From Acanthaster planci (lineage: Eukaryota; Echinodermata; Asteroidea; Valvatida; Acanthasteridae): DNA of 64,000 bases. This document shows, piece by piece, positions 47,801-60,188 of the stretch. The DNA is taken from assembly GCF_001949145.1 (NCBI RefSeq), contig NW_019091355.1:4787842-4851841 (forward strand), written 5' to 3'. The position numbers and the translations under genes are program-made. The notes under the pieces are model-generated. The model was given only the letters and a program-made list of their open reading frames with translations, ran no database searches and was not told the DNA's origin. Position 1 is the stretch's first letter. The number at the start of each line of letters is the position of its first letter.

Positions 47801-50777
47801 TTTTTTTAATCTAAGTGTACATGTACATATGTGGGAGAGGGGCTCCATTCCAAATCCTTGAGCGCTGAATGTAAATATACGGGGGCCATGCATGCTGCGC
47901 CCGTGTGCACAGCTTCAATCAAAAATTGAATTTCAGCATTGATGTTCCCAGGGGGAGGGGGGGGAGCTGACGACAATTTAAAATGAAGATCCACCTGCTT
48001 CTCAGATCTTGACTACTCTGGTATCCCAGGATGTTTTTACTACTCCGGTATCTCAGGATATTTTTTAACGTTCCCAAGTACGGCCAAGACCGCTCAATAT
48101 CTTTGGACGTGAAGAGTTTCGAGAAAAAAAGACCTCTGCTTTTCCTTTGAACATCAACCACAAAATGATGGAGTACTGTAAAGAATCAAATCAGATGGGA
48201 ACGGCAAGGAAAGAATAATGACATCTGATTCAAAAAGGCGACATTGGGCATAACGCCACGGCAAGTGATCGTCCGATGGGAAATGCAGCCTGAAGTAACG
48301 TAGTCCTGATCTGGCTTACTGTTGAGGCCGGGGGGCGCCTGAATCTGCTTCCCCCTCTAGGCCTTGGTAAACAGGTCATGCTCTAGAAGTATTTACCTTC
48401 CTAAACACTCCTGGGCATGTTTAAGGTAGTCTGCATTTCCCAAGCACAAGCCATCACAGTTTCATTAGAGTCGGATGCTGTCTTTCAAAAAGAATTTCCT
48501 CCAAGCTTCAAACATGTCAAGTACTTTAAATATTCCAATTGACGGATACCCTGATTTTGAAAAAATAATTATTCCAAGCATGAAAGTGGAGATATGTGTA
48601 TAAAGTAAAATAGGGCTCTATGAAACGTTTTCCCTCACAACAGACAGATAACACATTTACATACTATGTACAGAATACTTATTGGTACACACATGTACAT
48701 GGTACAGTGCGAAATTGGAGGGAAAAAATATCCACAAAATGATCACCAAGGGTTAACTTTTCGAGGGCCCCACAGTAGTGTAGGGTCTGTAATATACATT
48801 TGTGTTTGTCTTAAGACACCCCTTAATAAAATACCAATTTCTTGTGCTGAGCATCACTTTTATATGTGAAAAACATGTTAATGGTAAACTCAGGGTTTTC
48901 GGGATGTTAAGAGATTGTTTAAAAAATCCTGATGAAAAATCCTGAAATCAGGAAAACCCTGACAAATCTCACCCCAAGTGTACTCGTACTTCTTACTCAA
49001 CTCCCAAAACTGTAGTTACAACCTCATAAAAATACATGTACATGTACACAGCTGTAACTGGCACCATGAAATCGGAGTTTGATTTCCTCAAAATATTGCA
49101 GCTTAAAAACTGCTATGCAATGCTTTGTTGGCATACACCAATTGGCTAATTTTGGGTAGCAGCGTTTTCAAAATGTGACTGCATAGAATAATATGTAATA
49201 TATAAAATCCATATCAAAGAAAACAATAAAAAAAATAAAGTCAATTCAACAATGGTCTATCAAATCATTTTCAGAGCAAGTGGGTTCTCAGTCTAGGGCC
49301 AGAAAATGTTTAAAGTGGGTGGGTGCACAGGATCTGCCCACAGCAGCTGCACACGATGAACATTCTGGGCCCCCCCCTTTATTTTGATGAACTAAATTGC
49401 ACTGTTGAAAGAATCTGGCCTTTACTTTGCTTTCAAAAGTGTGCACACTTGTGTTGGCTTTCTTGAGTGGCTGGCGATGTCTTCCTAGTGAAAGGATATG
49501 TTGATGTACCCTAATATGACGCACATTGATTTTTCGCCTCTAGTGCCTTGCTGGAGCAATAATGTTACCTCTCATTTCATTATGTGAAATCGGAAACTCC
49601 TAACATTCTGATTCAAAAATCTTGATTTTACAATAATCTCGACCCGCTACAAAGTTCCAATGAAGTTTTTACTTTGACTTGATTTTCCAATTTTTTCTGA
49701 AGTGCAAAATGAACTCTATAAAAACACACCCACAACATGAAACTAATCTTCTAACAACCCATTGGTTGGGTAAGGAGAGATATTAACAATTTGGCAGAAT
49801 TTATCAACTTCAAAGAATTTCTTTAATGTTTATTTGAGTTTGGGGGAATTTTTTAAGAGCGCCATGTCGGCATAGTTGGGGAACACTCAGCTGAATTATT
49901 ACCTTATTACTGGATGCAGCCAGTTTTGAATTTTGGATGAAATTTCATGACACTTAACATTCAACAGTTTCATCAGCATATACATGTACGAGGGTTATAG
50001 GATAAGCATTTAACAAAATGCAAATTTTTTCAACGAGTGATTTGGCAACAAGTCAAGTGAAAGTCGAAGTGCGCAACATTAGGGCACTCTAAAAATTTAT
50101 GTACAATTTGGTGGCACACGATGCACTTTGCTTTACATCGATCTTTCCTATAACCAAACACTTAAGTGAAGTAGTCAAAAACGAAACATCCATCATATTT
50201 TTTATTCTAGCAAACTGCAAGCTGAACTTGTTTTTCACTCTTCCATTGGTTAATTTTATATTTTCACAGCTGTAACAACTGAAGTGAACAGTTAAAATAA
50301 CGTCCAACTGTGAGACATGAAATGGTGCCCACGTTAGTCCGTCATGTACGTGCTGCATGCACAACGTGCTTGGAGCTGGCCATGCATGCTGTGCCGCACC
50401 ACTTGCGCGAAATTCGTGAGCATTACTGGTTTCCTACTTCGGCTATCTCAAGTGAACAGAGTTGTGTGGGAACCAATAAAGTGAGCTCCTCGATATCCGC
50501 ATGTGTATTTCAAAGGATAACGTGCTCCACTGTACCGGTATGTGCATATTGAATCGTTTCAAGCATCACAGCATGAAGCCCTGTGCAATTATTTCAGAAA
50601 GTGCGTATAAGTAGCATTTGGTCAACACTGCATTGCAAAAAGCAATGCGATACAGGGGAAATCCAACACTGTATGAAATATGCATCAATGCATGTGCACA
50701 ACCAAATGTCAAAACCTTACATGTATATTCTATGACAATTTTTCTTTTACTCCTCTTAATAACTCTCTAGTATAAAT
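44811..50777. other. Non-coding, no gene recognised
   Basis: Includes a TACATG cluster at 44972-45006, a 27-bp tandem duplication (48013-48039 / 48040-48066, about four differences), and a small hairpin TCAGGGTTTTC / GAAAACCCTGA (48890-48900 / 48952-48962). A CpG-richer block at 50315-50500 has an 80-codon plus frame of unknown nature. The 171-codon minus frame at 45975-46490 runs through TACATG words and is not believed. Confidence 0.45.
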
Positions 50778-50807
50778 CCTCCATGCACCCTCCATGCACC
50801 CTCCATG
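50778..50807. repeat. 11-bp minisatellite running into the gap
   Basis: CCTCCATGCAC is repeated (50778-50788, 50789-50799) and a third, truncated copy stops where the Ns begin. The array very likely continues into the gap and may be the reason assembly failed. Confidence 0.9.
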
Positions 50808-51661
50808 NNNNNNNNNNNNNNNNNNNNNNNNNNNNNNNNNNNNNNNNNNNNNNNNNNNNNNNNNNNNNNNNNNNNNNNNNNNNNNNNNNNNNNNNNNNNN
50901 NNNNNNNNNNNNNNNNNNNNNNNNNNNNNNNNNNNNNNNNNNNNNNNNNNNNNNNNNNNNNNNNNNNNNNNNNNNNNNNNNNNNNNNNNNNNNNNNNNNN
51001 NNNNNNNNNNNNNNNNNNNNNNNNNNNNNNNNNNNNNNNNNNNNNNNNNNNNNNNNNNNNNNNNNNNNNNNNNNNNNNNNNNNNNNNNNNNNNNNNNNNN
51101 NNNNNNNNNNNNNNNNNNNNNNNNNNNNNNNNNNNNNNNNNNNNNNNNNNNNNNNNNNNNNNNNNNNNNNNNNNNNNNNNNNNNNNNNNNNNNNNNNNNN
51201 NNNNNNNNNNNNNNNNNNNNNNNNNNNNNNNNNNNNNNNNNNNNNNNNNNNNNNNNNNNNNNNNNNNNNNNNNNNNNNNNNNNNNNNNNNNNNNNNNNNN
51301 NNNNNNNNNNNNNNNNNNNNNNNNNNNNNNNNNNNNNNNNNNNNNNNNNNNNNNNNNNNNNNNNNNNNNNNNNNNNNNNNNNNNNNNNNNNNNNNNNNNN
51401 NNNNNNNNNNNNNNNNNNNNNNNNNNNNNNNNNNNNNNNNNNNNNNNNNNNNNNNNNNNNNNNNNNNNNNNNNNNNNNNNNNNNNNNNNNNNNNNNNNNN
51501 NNNNNNNNNNNNNNNNNNNNNNNNNNNNNNNNNNNNNNNNNNNNNNNNNNNNNNNNNNNNNNNNNNNNNNNNNNNNNNNNNNNNNNNNNNNNNNNNNNNN
51601 NNNNNNNNNNNNNNNNNNNNNNNNNNNNNNNNNNNNNNNNNNNNNNNNNNNNNNNNNNNNN
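50808..51661. other. Assembly gap (854 Ns)
   Basis: An unbroken run of Ns. The four apparent frames of about 300 codons spanning it are artefacts of translating N. The downstream edge (51662 onward) does not contain the 11-bp unit. Confidence 1.
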
Positions 51662-53320
51662 TTTAGTGTAAATCACACAGAATCTAGTTGGCATTTACAC
51701 GGCAAGTTAGCAGCAAAGTTAAGGCCGCTTCATACCGGTAATTAGGCCCACATATTTGTATGCAAAAGAGAACATGAACACAAATGTGTGGTGTCAGACC
51801 AAATATCTGTATTTTTTGCTCTGTGAAAATGAGTCACACATCTCCAGAGCCACTTTTGAGTTAAAGGCCTTTGAAGAATCTTGCACTGTGTTTAAGCGAT
51901 AGGAATCGTGAACATTTTAACATCTACACAACGTCCATTTCCATCATACCAAACTGAGTGACACGTCAAAGGAAGAGCTCAAATTCTTCAATCTCATACA
52001 AAGTGAAACTCAAAAGTAGCTCCGCAGACTTGTGGCTCATTTTTACAGAGCGGGTCACATTTGTGCTGCGAATTCACGAAAAAATGACCATACATTTCAA
52101 CCCCGACAAATTTTGCTCGCAAACGTTTCGTCACGTCAAATGTTCTTCCTTTTTCCAAATATGACACAGCCTTTACAGTTATTAAAGCTGATGATAAAAA
52201 AAAAATATCGATATCGTCAAGAACAACAATATCGATATCACCGAGAAGGAAAAGGACACATACATGTACGTGTACACTGTAAACTGTGCGTGCAGGCCAT
52301 ATTCATTTACAAGGTGCAGTCCATTAGGCTTCTGGTTTGGATATCCAAGCCAAGGCTTGCCATTATTGGAGGCAAATTGAATTACCTTACCCCAAAATTG
52401 GGAATTATGGAGTATGTATGAGCATGCATCCTTCATGGGAAAAATACTGAAGAACATTATCTTGCGTCAAGTCCCGAGTGACACCGAAACACACTGCAGG
52501 GTGTCTAGTTCCATGGCATGTCTGTACATCGAAAGCAAACCAAATGCACTGTGCATGGACATTTTATTGGTGTCAATAAAAAAACATCTCACAGTGAACC
52601 AGTGAAACGCGTTCTGAAACTTGTACAAATGTGGGACGTAGATATAATGTATTTTCTGGGCTTGTGTAAACACACTGTCTCATAAACAACTTTTTCTCTT
52701 TTCTTTGAAATAGATTTTTCTCCTGAGATTTTCCAGATGGATGCCAGTCATGTTCTTGTCAGCAGCCAGAAAATGAGGCCAGAGATTTAAGGTCTAAATT
52801 TGCCCAACATTTCACATTAAAAACATCTGAAATCAGGCTTTAGCCTGAAAAGTCAAATCCCAGTTCCAACACCCCCCCCAAAAAAAGGGTAAAGCAAAGT
52901 GCTTGATGTTCTTTTTCCATTCTTCTGAAGCTGCGATATTACCAGGTTTCGTCATGCATGATTTCACCCTGTCCCTCTCATGCCAGCGTTTCCTCTACAC
53001 ACCCACCCAGAGAATTCCCAGGGCTACTGGACCCAAGCTGGCTTGGGTGGCCATTAATCCCTCCCCACTGGTTATCAACACCTTGTCCTGAGGTGTTTGA
53101 GCACAAGAGGGGTCATCCCAGTTCGGAAGAGCGTACTGTGCCCACAGAGGGCGTTTCAGTGACAACATGCTCTACTATGACTGAGGAGGGCCCGTTTCAT
53201 GACATTTATCATAGAAGTTCTGTACAGAAGACTGAAACAGTAATGAGAACCACCAGGACGAGACGGCGAATTACATGTACATGTTGGCATACATGTAAGC
53301 ACACCTTTCCAACCCCACAG
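51662..53320. other. Non-coding, no gene recognised
   Basis: Contains GAGCGGGTCACATTTG (52048-52063), identical to the inverse of 4941-4956. Two TATCGATA palindromes lie 24 bp apart (52206-52213, 52230-52237), within repeated AATATCGATATC words. A C run occurs near 52871, and a GC-richer stretch with an unrecognised 130-codon frame lies at 52958-53350. Confidence 0.45.
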
Positions 53321-53536
53321 ACCACAGAAATTATCTTATCAACGGATTAAGCATGGTCAGGGAGACAAGTCATCAAACAGAAATCAACATGGCAAAGTTT
53401 AAACAACTTTTCTGGATTAAGTGGAAAGGTATTGTACATATGACACCTGAAAAAGCAACATATGTTTCCTTAAAGTACTACAGAACCTCTATGACAAAGT
53501 CAAAACTTGCTGGTATGCTGGATGAAATGATGAAAC
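53321..53536 (+). CDS. Candidate internal exon, product unknown
   Basis: A pyrimidine-rich tract ending ACCTTTCCAACCCCACAG makes a good 3' splice site at 53320. From there one frame (codons starting at 53323) stays open for the whole 216 bp, to a possible donor CAG|GTAGCC at 53536/53537, and then meets TGA ten bases later. The length is an exact multiple of three, so splicing it in would keep the frame. The conceptual segment is Lys/Met-rich with a short aromatic stretch (KFKQLFWIKWKG) and a polar C-terminal part ending LDEMMKQ. I recognise no family. The donor is weak at +5, and no neighbouring exon has been identified, so it may be chance. Confidence 0.2.
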
Positions 53537-56500
53537 AGGTAGCCTGAGATACCATCACAGGCTCATTATTCCCCTGTAGTTACAGTATCTGCTGGTTAAA
53601 TGACACCATAGAATTTGGCCAACTGAACACATGACAGTAGGCACAGACAGTTTTATTTGATCTTGTCCACTTACAAAGTACGAGGTTATCCAACACAGAT
53701 GTACCATAAACAAGTTACATGTGCTTGTACTGTACACGTACTTCAGTGGTGTGTGTGTTTGTGTACATTTAAGAAATATCTGAAACAGCAAACAGGTCCT
53801 GGCCAACTGGTACTCAGAATGCAACCAAACTGTATTATATTCAATTCTTTTAAAGTTCACCAACTGTCACGATTGTCAATACAGCAAGGGGTAGTCTACA
53901 CAATGATCCAATTTAATGTTTCAATGGCGACGGTAAACATGAACTGATTCAAAGAACTGTTGGCCATGAGTCATGATGGTTTTTTTTCTTTGCAAATGTG
54001 CTCCCAACGCAAATCCGACTCCCACTCACGGGGAATTCACAGAAAGGGTAAATATACCACGAATGTAGCTACGAATGTTTGTGAGCCTATTCAACTTGTG
54101 ACGACGAATGAAATGAAGTGTGTTACACATGTACATGTAGGTAATGAATTGGCTTCAAGCGACCCTGCATTTGAGAAACATGTTTCAATTTTGCCATCCT
54201 TAATTAATCATGCCACCATCAGGTTCACATGGTAAAATGTTGTACAAAATAATTGCAGATGGTTCCCTAATTTCAAGCCAACAGATATCCATTAAGTAGA
54301 ATTCCTGACTAAAAAAATGGGCTATTCCTTCTAAAGACACAAGGAGAGGCGACAACTTGATGACATACACAAGAATTTTGCATACATTGCTTTTATTACT
54401 TTTTGCGGTCATCTCTTCAACCTTTCTGCCATAAATCAACCTGCCATTATTTTCTTATAAATCGTCATAGCATGCAGACGTGTCCACACCAAGCCCAGGG
54501 ATAAAGAAATCGTCTTGGTATTACATGTTCACAAATCATTCAGTTTTCTTCAAGTATTTCTTAAACCTGCTTGATTAACATGTGCCGGTAGGTGCTCAAA
54601 TCCGATGTATTTTTACATTCTTCCTTGGGCTAGCCAAGGGCAACCAATCGATGGACACCTTTATGGACTTTGAAAAATAAATCTGTCATCTTTTCCCAGC
54701 TCGTCCTTACATGTACATGTATCTCCAACACTGACTAAGTAACTGCGACTCCAGCAGGCTGATTGGATTTCTCTACGTGCTGCCAGAAATGTGTGACATT
54801 TGACGGCCTAGAACCCTCCAGTTCCCATCAGCCTCTCCTCTCCCCTCTTCCTTTCACCCACCCTCGTCCTGCATGTGTGAGCAATATCGACGCATCTGAC
54901 TCCATTATATTCAGTGGCTCACTGTGACGGCTTGCGCAAGAATATCGGACGACGTTCCCAGACTTTGTAATGTCAGAGTTCATGGGATTGTCCGATTGTC
55001 AGATACTAAGCTGTCTGCAGCCACCCGTTTATTGAACAGTGACCAGACTGACCACAGCAATGTACCGGTACAGTACATGTACGGGCACGTACATGTAGTC
55101 TCACTTTTGAGTAGGTCATAATTAAGCATTTAAGTCCGCACACAACATGAACAGGGCTTACTGTGTGTACATCCATGCTTTAAAATATGGCTGGCATGCT
55201 GTCAATCAATAATAAATGAAATACAGGTAGATTTATACAATGGCATACGTGTATGTATACAATTAGTGTCAGGACTCTTGCTCAAGTTGACATTTGTACA
55301 CATAGTATGGATTATACATGTACATATCAGACCTTACATAAATTGCCATGGTATGATGTATACAGGGGCACTACTCAATAGCTGGTTAATTAAAAGGTAA
55401 ATATGTGGGCTAACAGGTACATGTAGAGGGTCAATTTAAACCATACGGTTACATGTACATGTGGTGTGCAGTACAATGTACATGTAGACACATGAGGACT
55501 GGGAAGTCTTGTTAATTAAAGGCAATATTTCCGACATGCAAATTAAATCTTACAGAGATACATGTACCGGTACAAGCAAGCCTTTTACTTAGAGTTTTAT
55601 GATTTTTTTTATTGTTTAAAATGCCATGCACATCTTGTGATTTGTGGCTTTCAATCAAATGTGTACTCAGTTAAACAATTTACAGTCTTGGCATTATTTG
55701 TTTTAAGTATCTGTATGGCATGTACATGTGCATGTATCTCTAAAATACCGGCACCGGTTGATTTATATTTCAAGCAGCAGGGATCATATTTATATGACAC
55801 TGCATCACACATTTAAGGTCCAAGCCATTATTCATGGGCCAAGAGAGTACCCAAGCATATTGCACGTATTACATTCACTACAGGAACAAGACACTGTGCA
55901 CATAAATAGTTTAGATCTCTGAAATGTCACACTGCACCATACCGTGACCAGCACCAATAATGATCTGGTGTGCTCTCTGGTGCGTTCTTGTAAATTATAT
56001 TTAGTTGAAGGGATTAAATTTCAAATTCAGACTGTATTTGGCAGCTGTTCATCAAAGAACAACCCATCAGAATCCTAAAACTTGTGGCAACCTTAATGCT
56101 ATAATTTTACCCGCCAACTTCAAGGTTCTACAACATCATGTTCTGGGGATTTTGTTATGCGTTCAGGATACAAATAGTACTGGTATGTACAGTACACAGT
56201 GTGAGAGGTACAGCCTAAGCAAGTGTACGGTACCTATCTCTTGAAAGTGTACATTTGAAGGTGACAGTTTTGGAAAACATTACTACCGTCTTAAAACCTT
56301 GGCCACTTGTACTGTATACATGTGTGAACTTAATCCTTTGATTCCAACGTTGTGTATACATGTAACTTACATGTACATGCATAACCCAAGGTCATCAGAA
56401 ATAATGAAGACTTGATGATCAGTCACAACAGAGGGCCATATGAAACCCCAAGTTACAAGTTCACAGCTGCACGAAGCATATGGTACATTCCATCGCAGAT

Positions 56501-57360
56501 ACCGTACCGGTACATGTACTGTACTGTAGGCCCCTGGATGAGTTTTACAGCACTGACTGCGTTGAGGGAACATGACCATATCATATCATGCACAAGACAA
56601 CCAATATGCTTCATCCACAGCATGCCGCACATTCCCAAGGTTGGACCTTATTAAAGTTTTTCTCTCTCTTGTTTTTTTTTTTATTTGCTGAAGAATTCAG
56701 CAATTTGCAGAAAGGGCTTCAAAAAACATTAGTTTTTTTTACAAAATGAAGGCTCAATCAGGTGAAATGGCTTAGCGCCTGTGAATGATCTGAATTACTG
56801 CTGCATTAGCAGGGCACAGGTGCATGACGATGGGCATTACCTTTGTACAGCTTTTGTTTGGTTTAACTGCCTCATAAATCGACTGCAAACAGTGATGTAC
56901 ATGTACTAGCGTAGTAACTCACAGCTAGGTTTGATTCTGCAGCCAAACAGGCGACAGCAACAAGCTAGTCAAACTTAGAAAATGGGCTACAACTTTCAAA
57001 CTGTTATTATCCCTTCGTAGAATTCTGCTGTTCTGAGACTTAGAGATTCTGCCTTCAAATTCCACATTAAATCTTTACAGTTCAACTTTGAGGGTATACA
57101 CTGTAATGCTACATGTTCACATGTACATCCCGGAGGAGGCAAGGCAGACTATTCCTTCTGTCACAAGGTGAATTGTTGCTGGGAGATTACTCTTCTGATT
57201 TTGTCATATTCGTTGTATGTTTGTATGGTTTTTATGATTGTATAATTCCTTTTTATGCCCAACATATTGGAAGTATAACTTCAGTACTCCTTTTTATGCC
57301 AAGTGTATTTAAAGTAACAAGTCTTTGTGAACGTTCAGGGGTCTTTTATATATAAAATAT
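53537..57360. other. Non-coding, no gene recognised
   Basis: AT-rich with frequent TACATG and TACCGGTA words (55063-55070, 55565-55572, 56505-56512). A diverged 41-bp duplication (CCTTTTTATGCC words at about 57248 and 57289) lies at 57245-57326. No splice-supported frame. Confidence 0.5.
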
Positions 57361-57490
57361 GTGACTCTAGTCACAAGTCCCCAAGCTCAAGTCTGAGTCA
57401 TCATGGTCGAGTCTGAGTTCAATTCATTTTCTGATGTGACTCAAGTTGAGTCTGAGTCACCAAAAAAGTGGCTCGAGTCCTACAACACTG
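57361..57490. repeat. GAGTC-rich degenerate repeat
   Basis: Imperfect repeats of GACTC/GAGTC words (GTGACTCTAGTC, CAAGTCTGAGTCA, TCGAGTCTGAGT, GTGACTCAAGTTGAGTCTGA, GCTCGAGTCC) alternate in both orientations over about 130 bp. Such decamer-like AGTCTGAGTC blocks are seen within or at the ends of DNA transposons in other animals. No family assigned. Confidence 0.65.
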
Positions 57491-59742
57491 CTGGGAAGCA
57501 CTTTTAACACCAAGCTCATGGCACTCTGTGCCTCACTGTAAATTTACCAGGTCCCAACATTACAAAAAACTCAGCTGTCTCCTGGCTCTCATAAGGCCTA
57601 GAGCTACATTTCATGGGTCATTATTGAAGGGGTAACATCAAGACATGTTGAAAATGGGTTCCCAATCTTAAATAACAACTCCCGAGAAACCTGTCACCCT
57701 ATTCTAGGGATCATGGGAAAAAGTATAATGTTACGGTTCTATCTTCCCTTCATACAAAATGAAGATGGTACATTTTGCAGAAGTTGTAGGCATTTCCCTT
57801 GACAACGGCTGATGGATTCCATATGAGTGAGAGCACCCTTGAAAGGGACAGACAATTCCAATTGACCTTTGCAGGCAAAAAGTGCATGAACTGACAGGGC
57901 ACACATAACACTTGTTTACAGAGAGCAGCAGGCATTGAAAATCCAAGATACCAAAATTTAATAATAGCAGTTCTAGGCTTGTTGATTTGTGTGCACATGT
58001 GTGTATCTTTTTTTTAATCCAAAATCAGGCTTTTCTTTGTAATTTCATGTCCAACTGAATTTATTCAAAAATACTTGTACATGAGTGATATATACATCAA
58101 CAGTTTAACAATGAATTGACTTTGACAAAATGAAATAATATGAATATGTAAATGGCAAATAACTCCAAAACGCAAAATGCCACTGGGATGAATTACATAT
58201 CAAATGAAAGCTTAGGATATGAGCAATTTAATTATATACATGTAGAATTCAAATTTTTAAAAATGTGACATAATACACCTTTTGCAGAGTAAGTCACATT
58301 TATTCCCTTATTGATACATGTAACACAGTGATCATGATGTAATGTATTTTCAGCATACACACGTAAAGAGCTTCATGCCATATTTGAAGATGTAACAAAA
58401 CAACAGCCAATGCGTTTGCATGCATGTTGATTATACAGTTCACACTTTGATAGAGGTGGCAATGGCCCTTACTGCTGGATAGAATATTTCACATTTCAGT
58501 GAGCAGCTGCTTGCCTGATATGGACTTCACACCATCTACAACTGTGGCCACGCAGCTGGTCAACACGAGATCACACCCTGGCTGGCAGGAGCCTGTACCA
58601 GACATCTTAGTCTGGATCCCAGAAGGGACAGTTACGTGTATACAATACATGCACAGTTGTGGTCAATAATGCTTGACAAGCACCAGCCCACCTGCAAGCC
58701 ACAATGCTGTTTCTAAGCCCCACCATTCTGCGAGACACCGTCAACAGAGGTGGGTACAATTTGCTGAAGTGTGAGGGTAGGGTGTCATCTGAACTTACAA
58801 AACTTAAAGAAGATCACAGAGAATTGAAGAGGACAATTTTTCAATTTTTAATTCCAGGAGGTCTTTTTCTCAGCAATTTTACCCCACACAATATTGTCTC
58901 AGTTCATCTGTCCCTCATACTCATTGCCATTCATACTCAAAATTCATATGGCAATTCTCAAATTAAGCAAAATAAGCTGGCCGAGAGAAACGGAAAAGAA
59001 TGAAAGAAGTTTCAGTTTAGAAATTCAAACATCTCTTCACAAAAGATTTAAGCCCCGACATCAGGCAACACTACACTCACAAACGTACATGCATGATTGA
59101 CTTCAACCACAGATATAATATAAACACGCTTATGCAAATTTATGCCATGCTAAAATAAGCGGCATTGTTCATTTACACACTGAATGTGTAAAAGTTGAAA
59201 TTTGAGAAGAAAAAGGTACACGATAACTAGTAATTTTAATATTATGTCTTTGTACATTAACATTATGCTCTTTCACCATAAATTCCCCCATCACAATATA
59301 CGCGTAAGGCTTGCATTATTGATGTGTCCTTGGCCTCACTGGTGTGTATATGTAAACACATGTATGATTAACCTCACGCAGACATATTCTGTACATCTAA
59401 CACAACAGTTGTCTTTTTATCAATGAAAAGCCTAGCTGCCTTTATGCTAATTACTGTCACAGAATGGCGTTGCCTTAAAGGATTTATGCAATATGTTCAT
59501 CGACAGGTGTATAGCACTTTTTTTGACGGGGGCAACTGTTTTGTCCATGACAAGCACGTACACACGTACTGTACACCAACCTTCTACACCTACCGGTACA
59601 TGTACACGTCGGTACATGTAGGTCTACATATAATTGCGGTGTGGACCTGTGAAAAAATGAGGTCTGCGGCACATAATGCAGGTTGCGCAAACTTTGTGTG
59701 GACTGCGGTACATGTACATGCACATACTGTAGACGCACATAT
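57491..59742. other. Non-coding, no gene recognised
   Basis: AT-rich. The frame at 58704-59003 includes a charged stretch (SSELTKLKEDHRELKR) that could form a helix, but no acceptor or homologue is evident. A TACATG cluster begins at 59590. Confidence 0.45.
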
Positions 59743-59794
59743 ACATGTACTGGTACAAGTATCCATGTACATGTACTGGTACAAGTATCCATGT
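59743..59794. repeat. Perfect 26-bp tandem duplication
   Basis: Two identical 26-bp units starting ACATGTACTGGTACAAGTAT (59743-59768, 59769-59794), followed by ACATGTAG. Embedded in TACATG-rich DNA (59590-59810), which creates 140- to 154-codon pseudo-frames on both strands. Confidence 0.92.
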
Positions 59795-60128
59795 ACATGT
59801 AGACCAGGTCCACACAAGGTAACCCCGAACCAGAAAATAGTTTGAGACGCATTTTGGGGTTACGGTGGTTGGTAGCAAACGGAAGAGGAACAATACAAGA
59901 AACCAGAGTAATAAAAAAATCCAGTTTGATAGAGAATTCACAGAGCAAGGAAAGAGTATTTTCACCACGTTTTAAGTAAAGGAAACTTTAAACAAAAGTC
60001 CAAGCTACTGCATACACATGTACGTGCACATGTGCTTAGGTGACATACATGTACAACTACCGGTCGGTGCATCTACATGTACATGTGCATGCCATGCACA
60101 TACCGTACATGTACATGTAGATGTACAT
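59795..60128. other. Non-coding with TACATG cluster
   Basis: Unique AT-rich DNA, then dense TACATG/CATGTA words from 60013 to 60128 leading directly into the 15-bp array. Confidence 0.6.
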
Positions 60129-60188
60129 GTATACATAATTAATGTATACATAATTAATGTATACATAATTAATGCATACATAATTAAT
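60129..60188. repeat. 15-bp tandem repeat GTATACATAATTAAT, four copies
   Basis: Four contiguous units (60129, 60144, 60159, 60174). The first three are identical and the fourth has GCATAC. The unit contains TAATTA, the generic homeodomain core, so the array holds four evenly spaced TAATTA sites. As 15 is divisible by 3, both strands yield repeating pentapeptides, which are not evidence of coding. Confidence 0.95.

Noticed and set aside
50756-51745. Four ~300-codon frames on both strands
   Set aside because: They consist almost entirely of translated Ns from the assembly gap.
59423-59968. Overlapping 140-, 154- and 114-codon frames
   Set aside because: The peptides are Met/Tyr/Thr/Cys/His-rich translations of TACATG tracts, mirrored on both strands.
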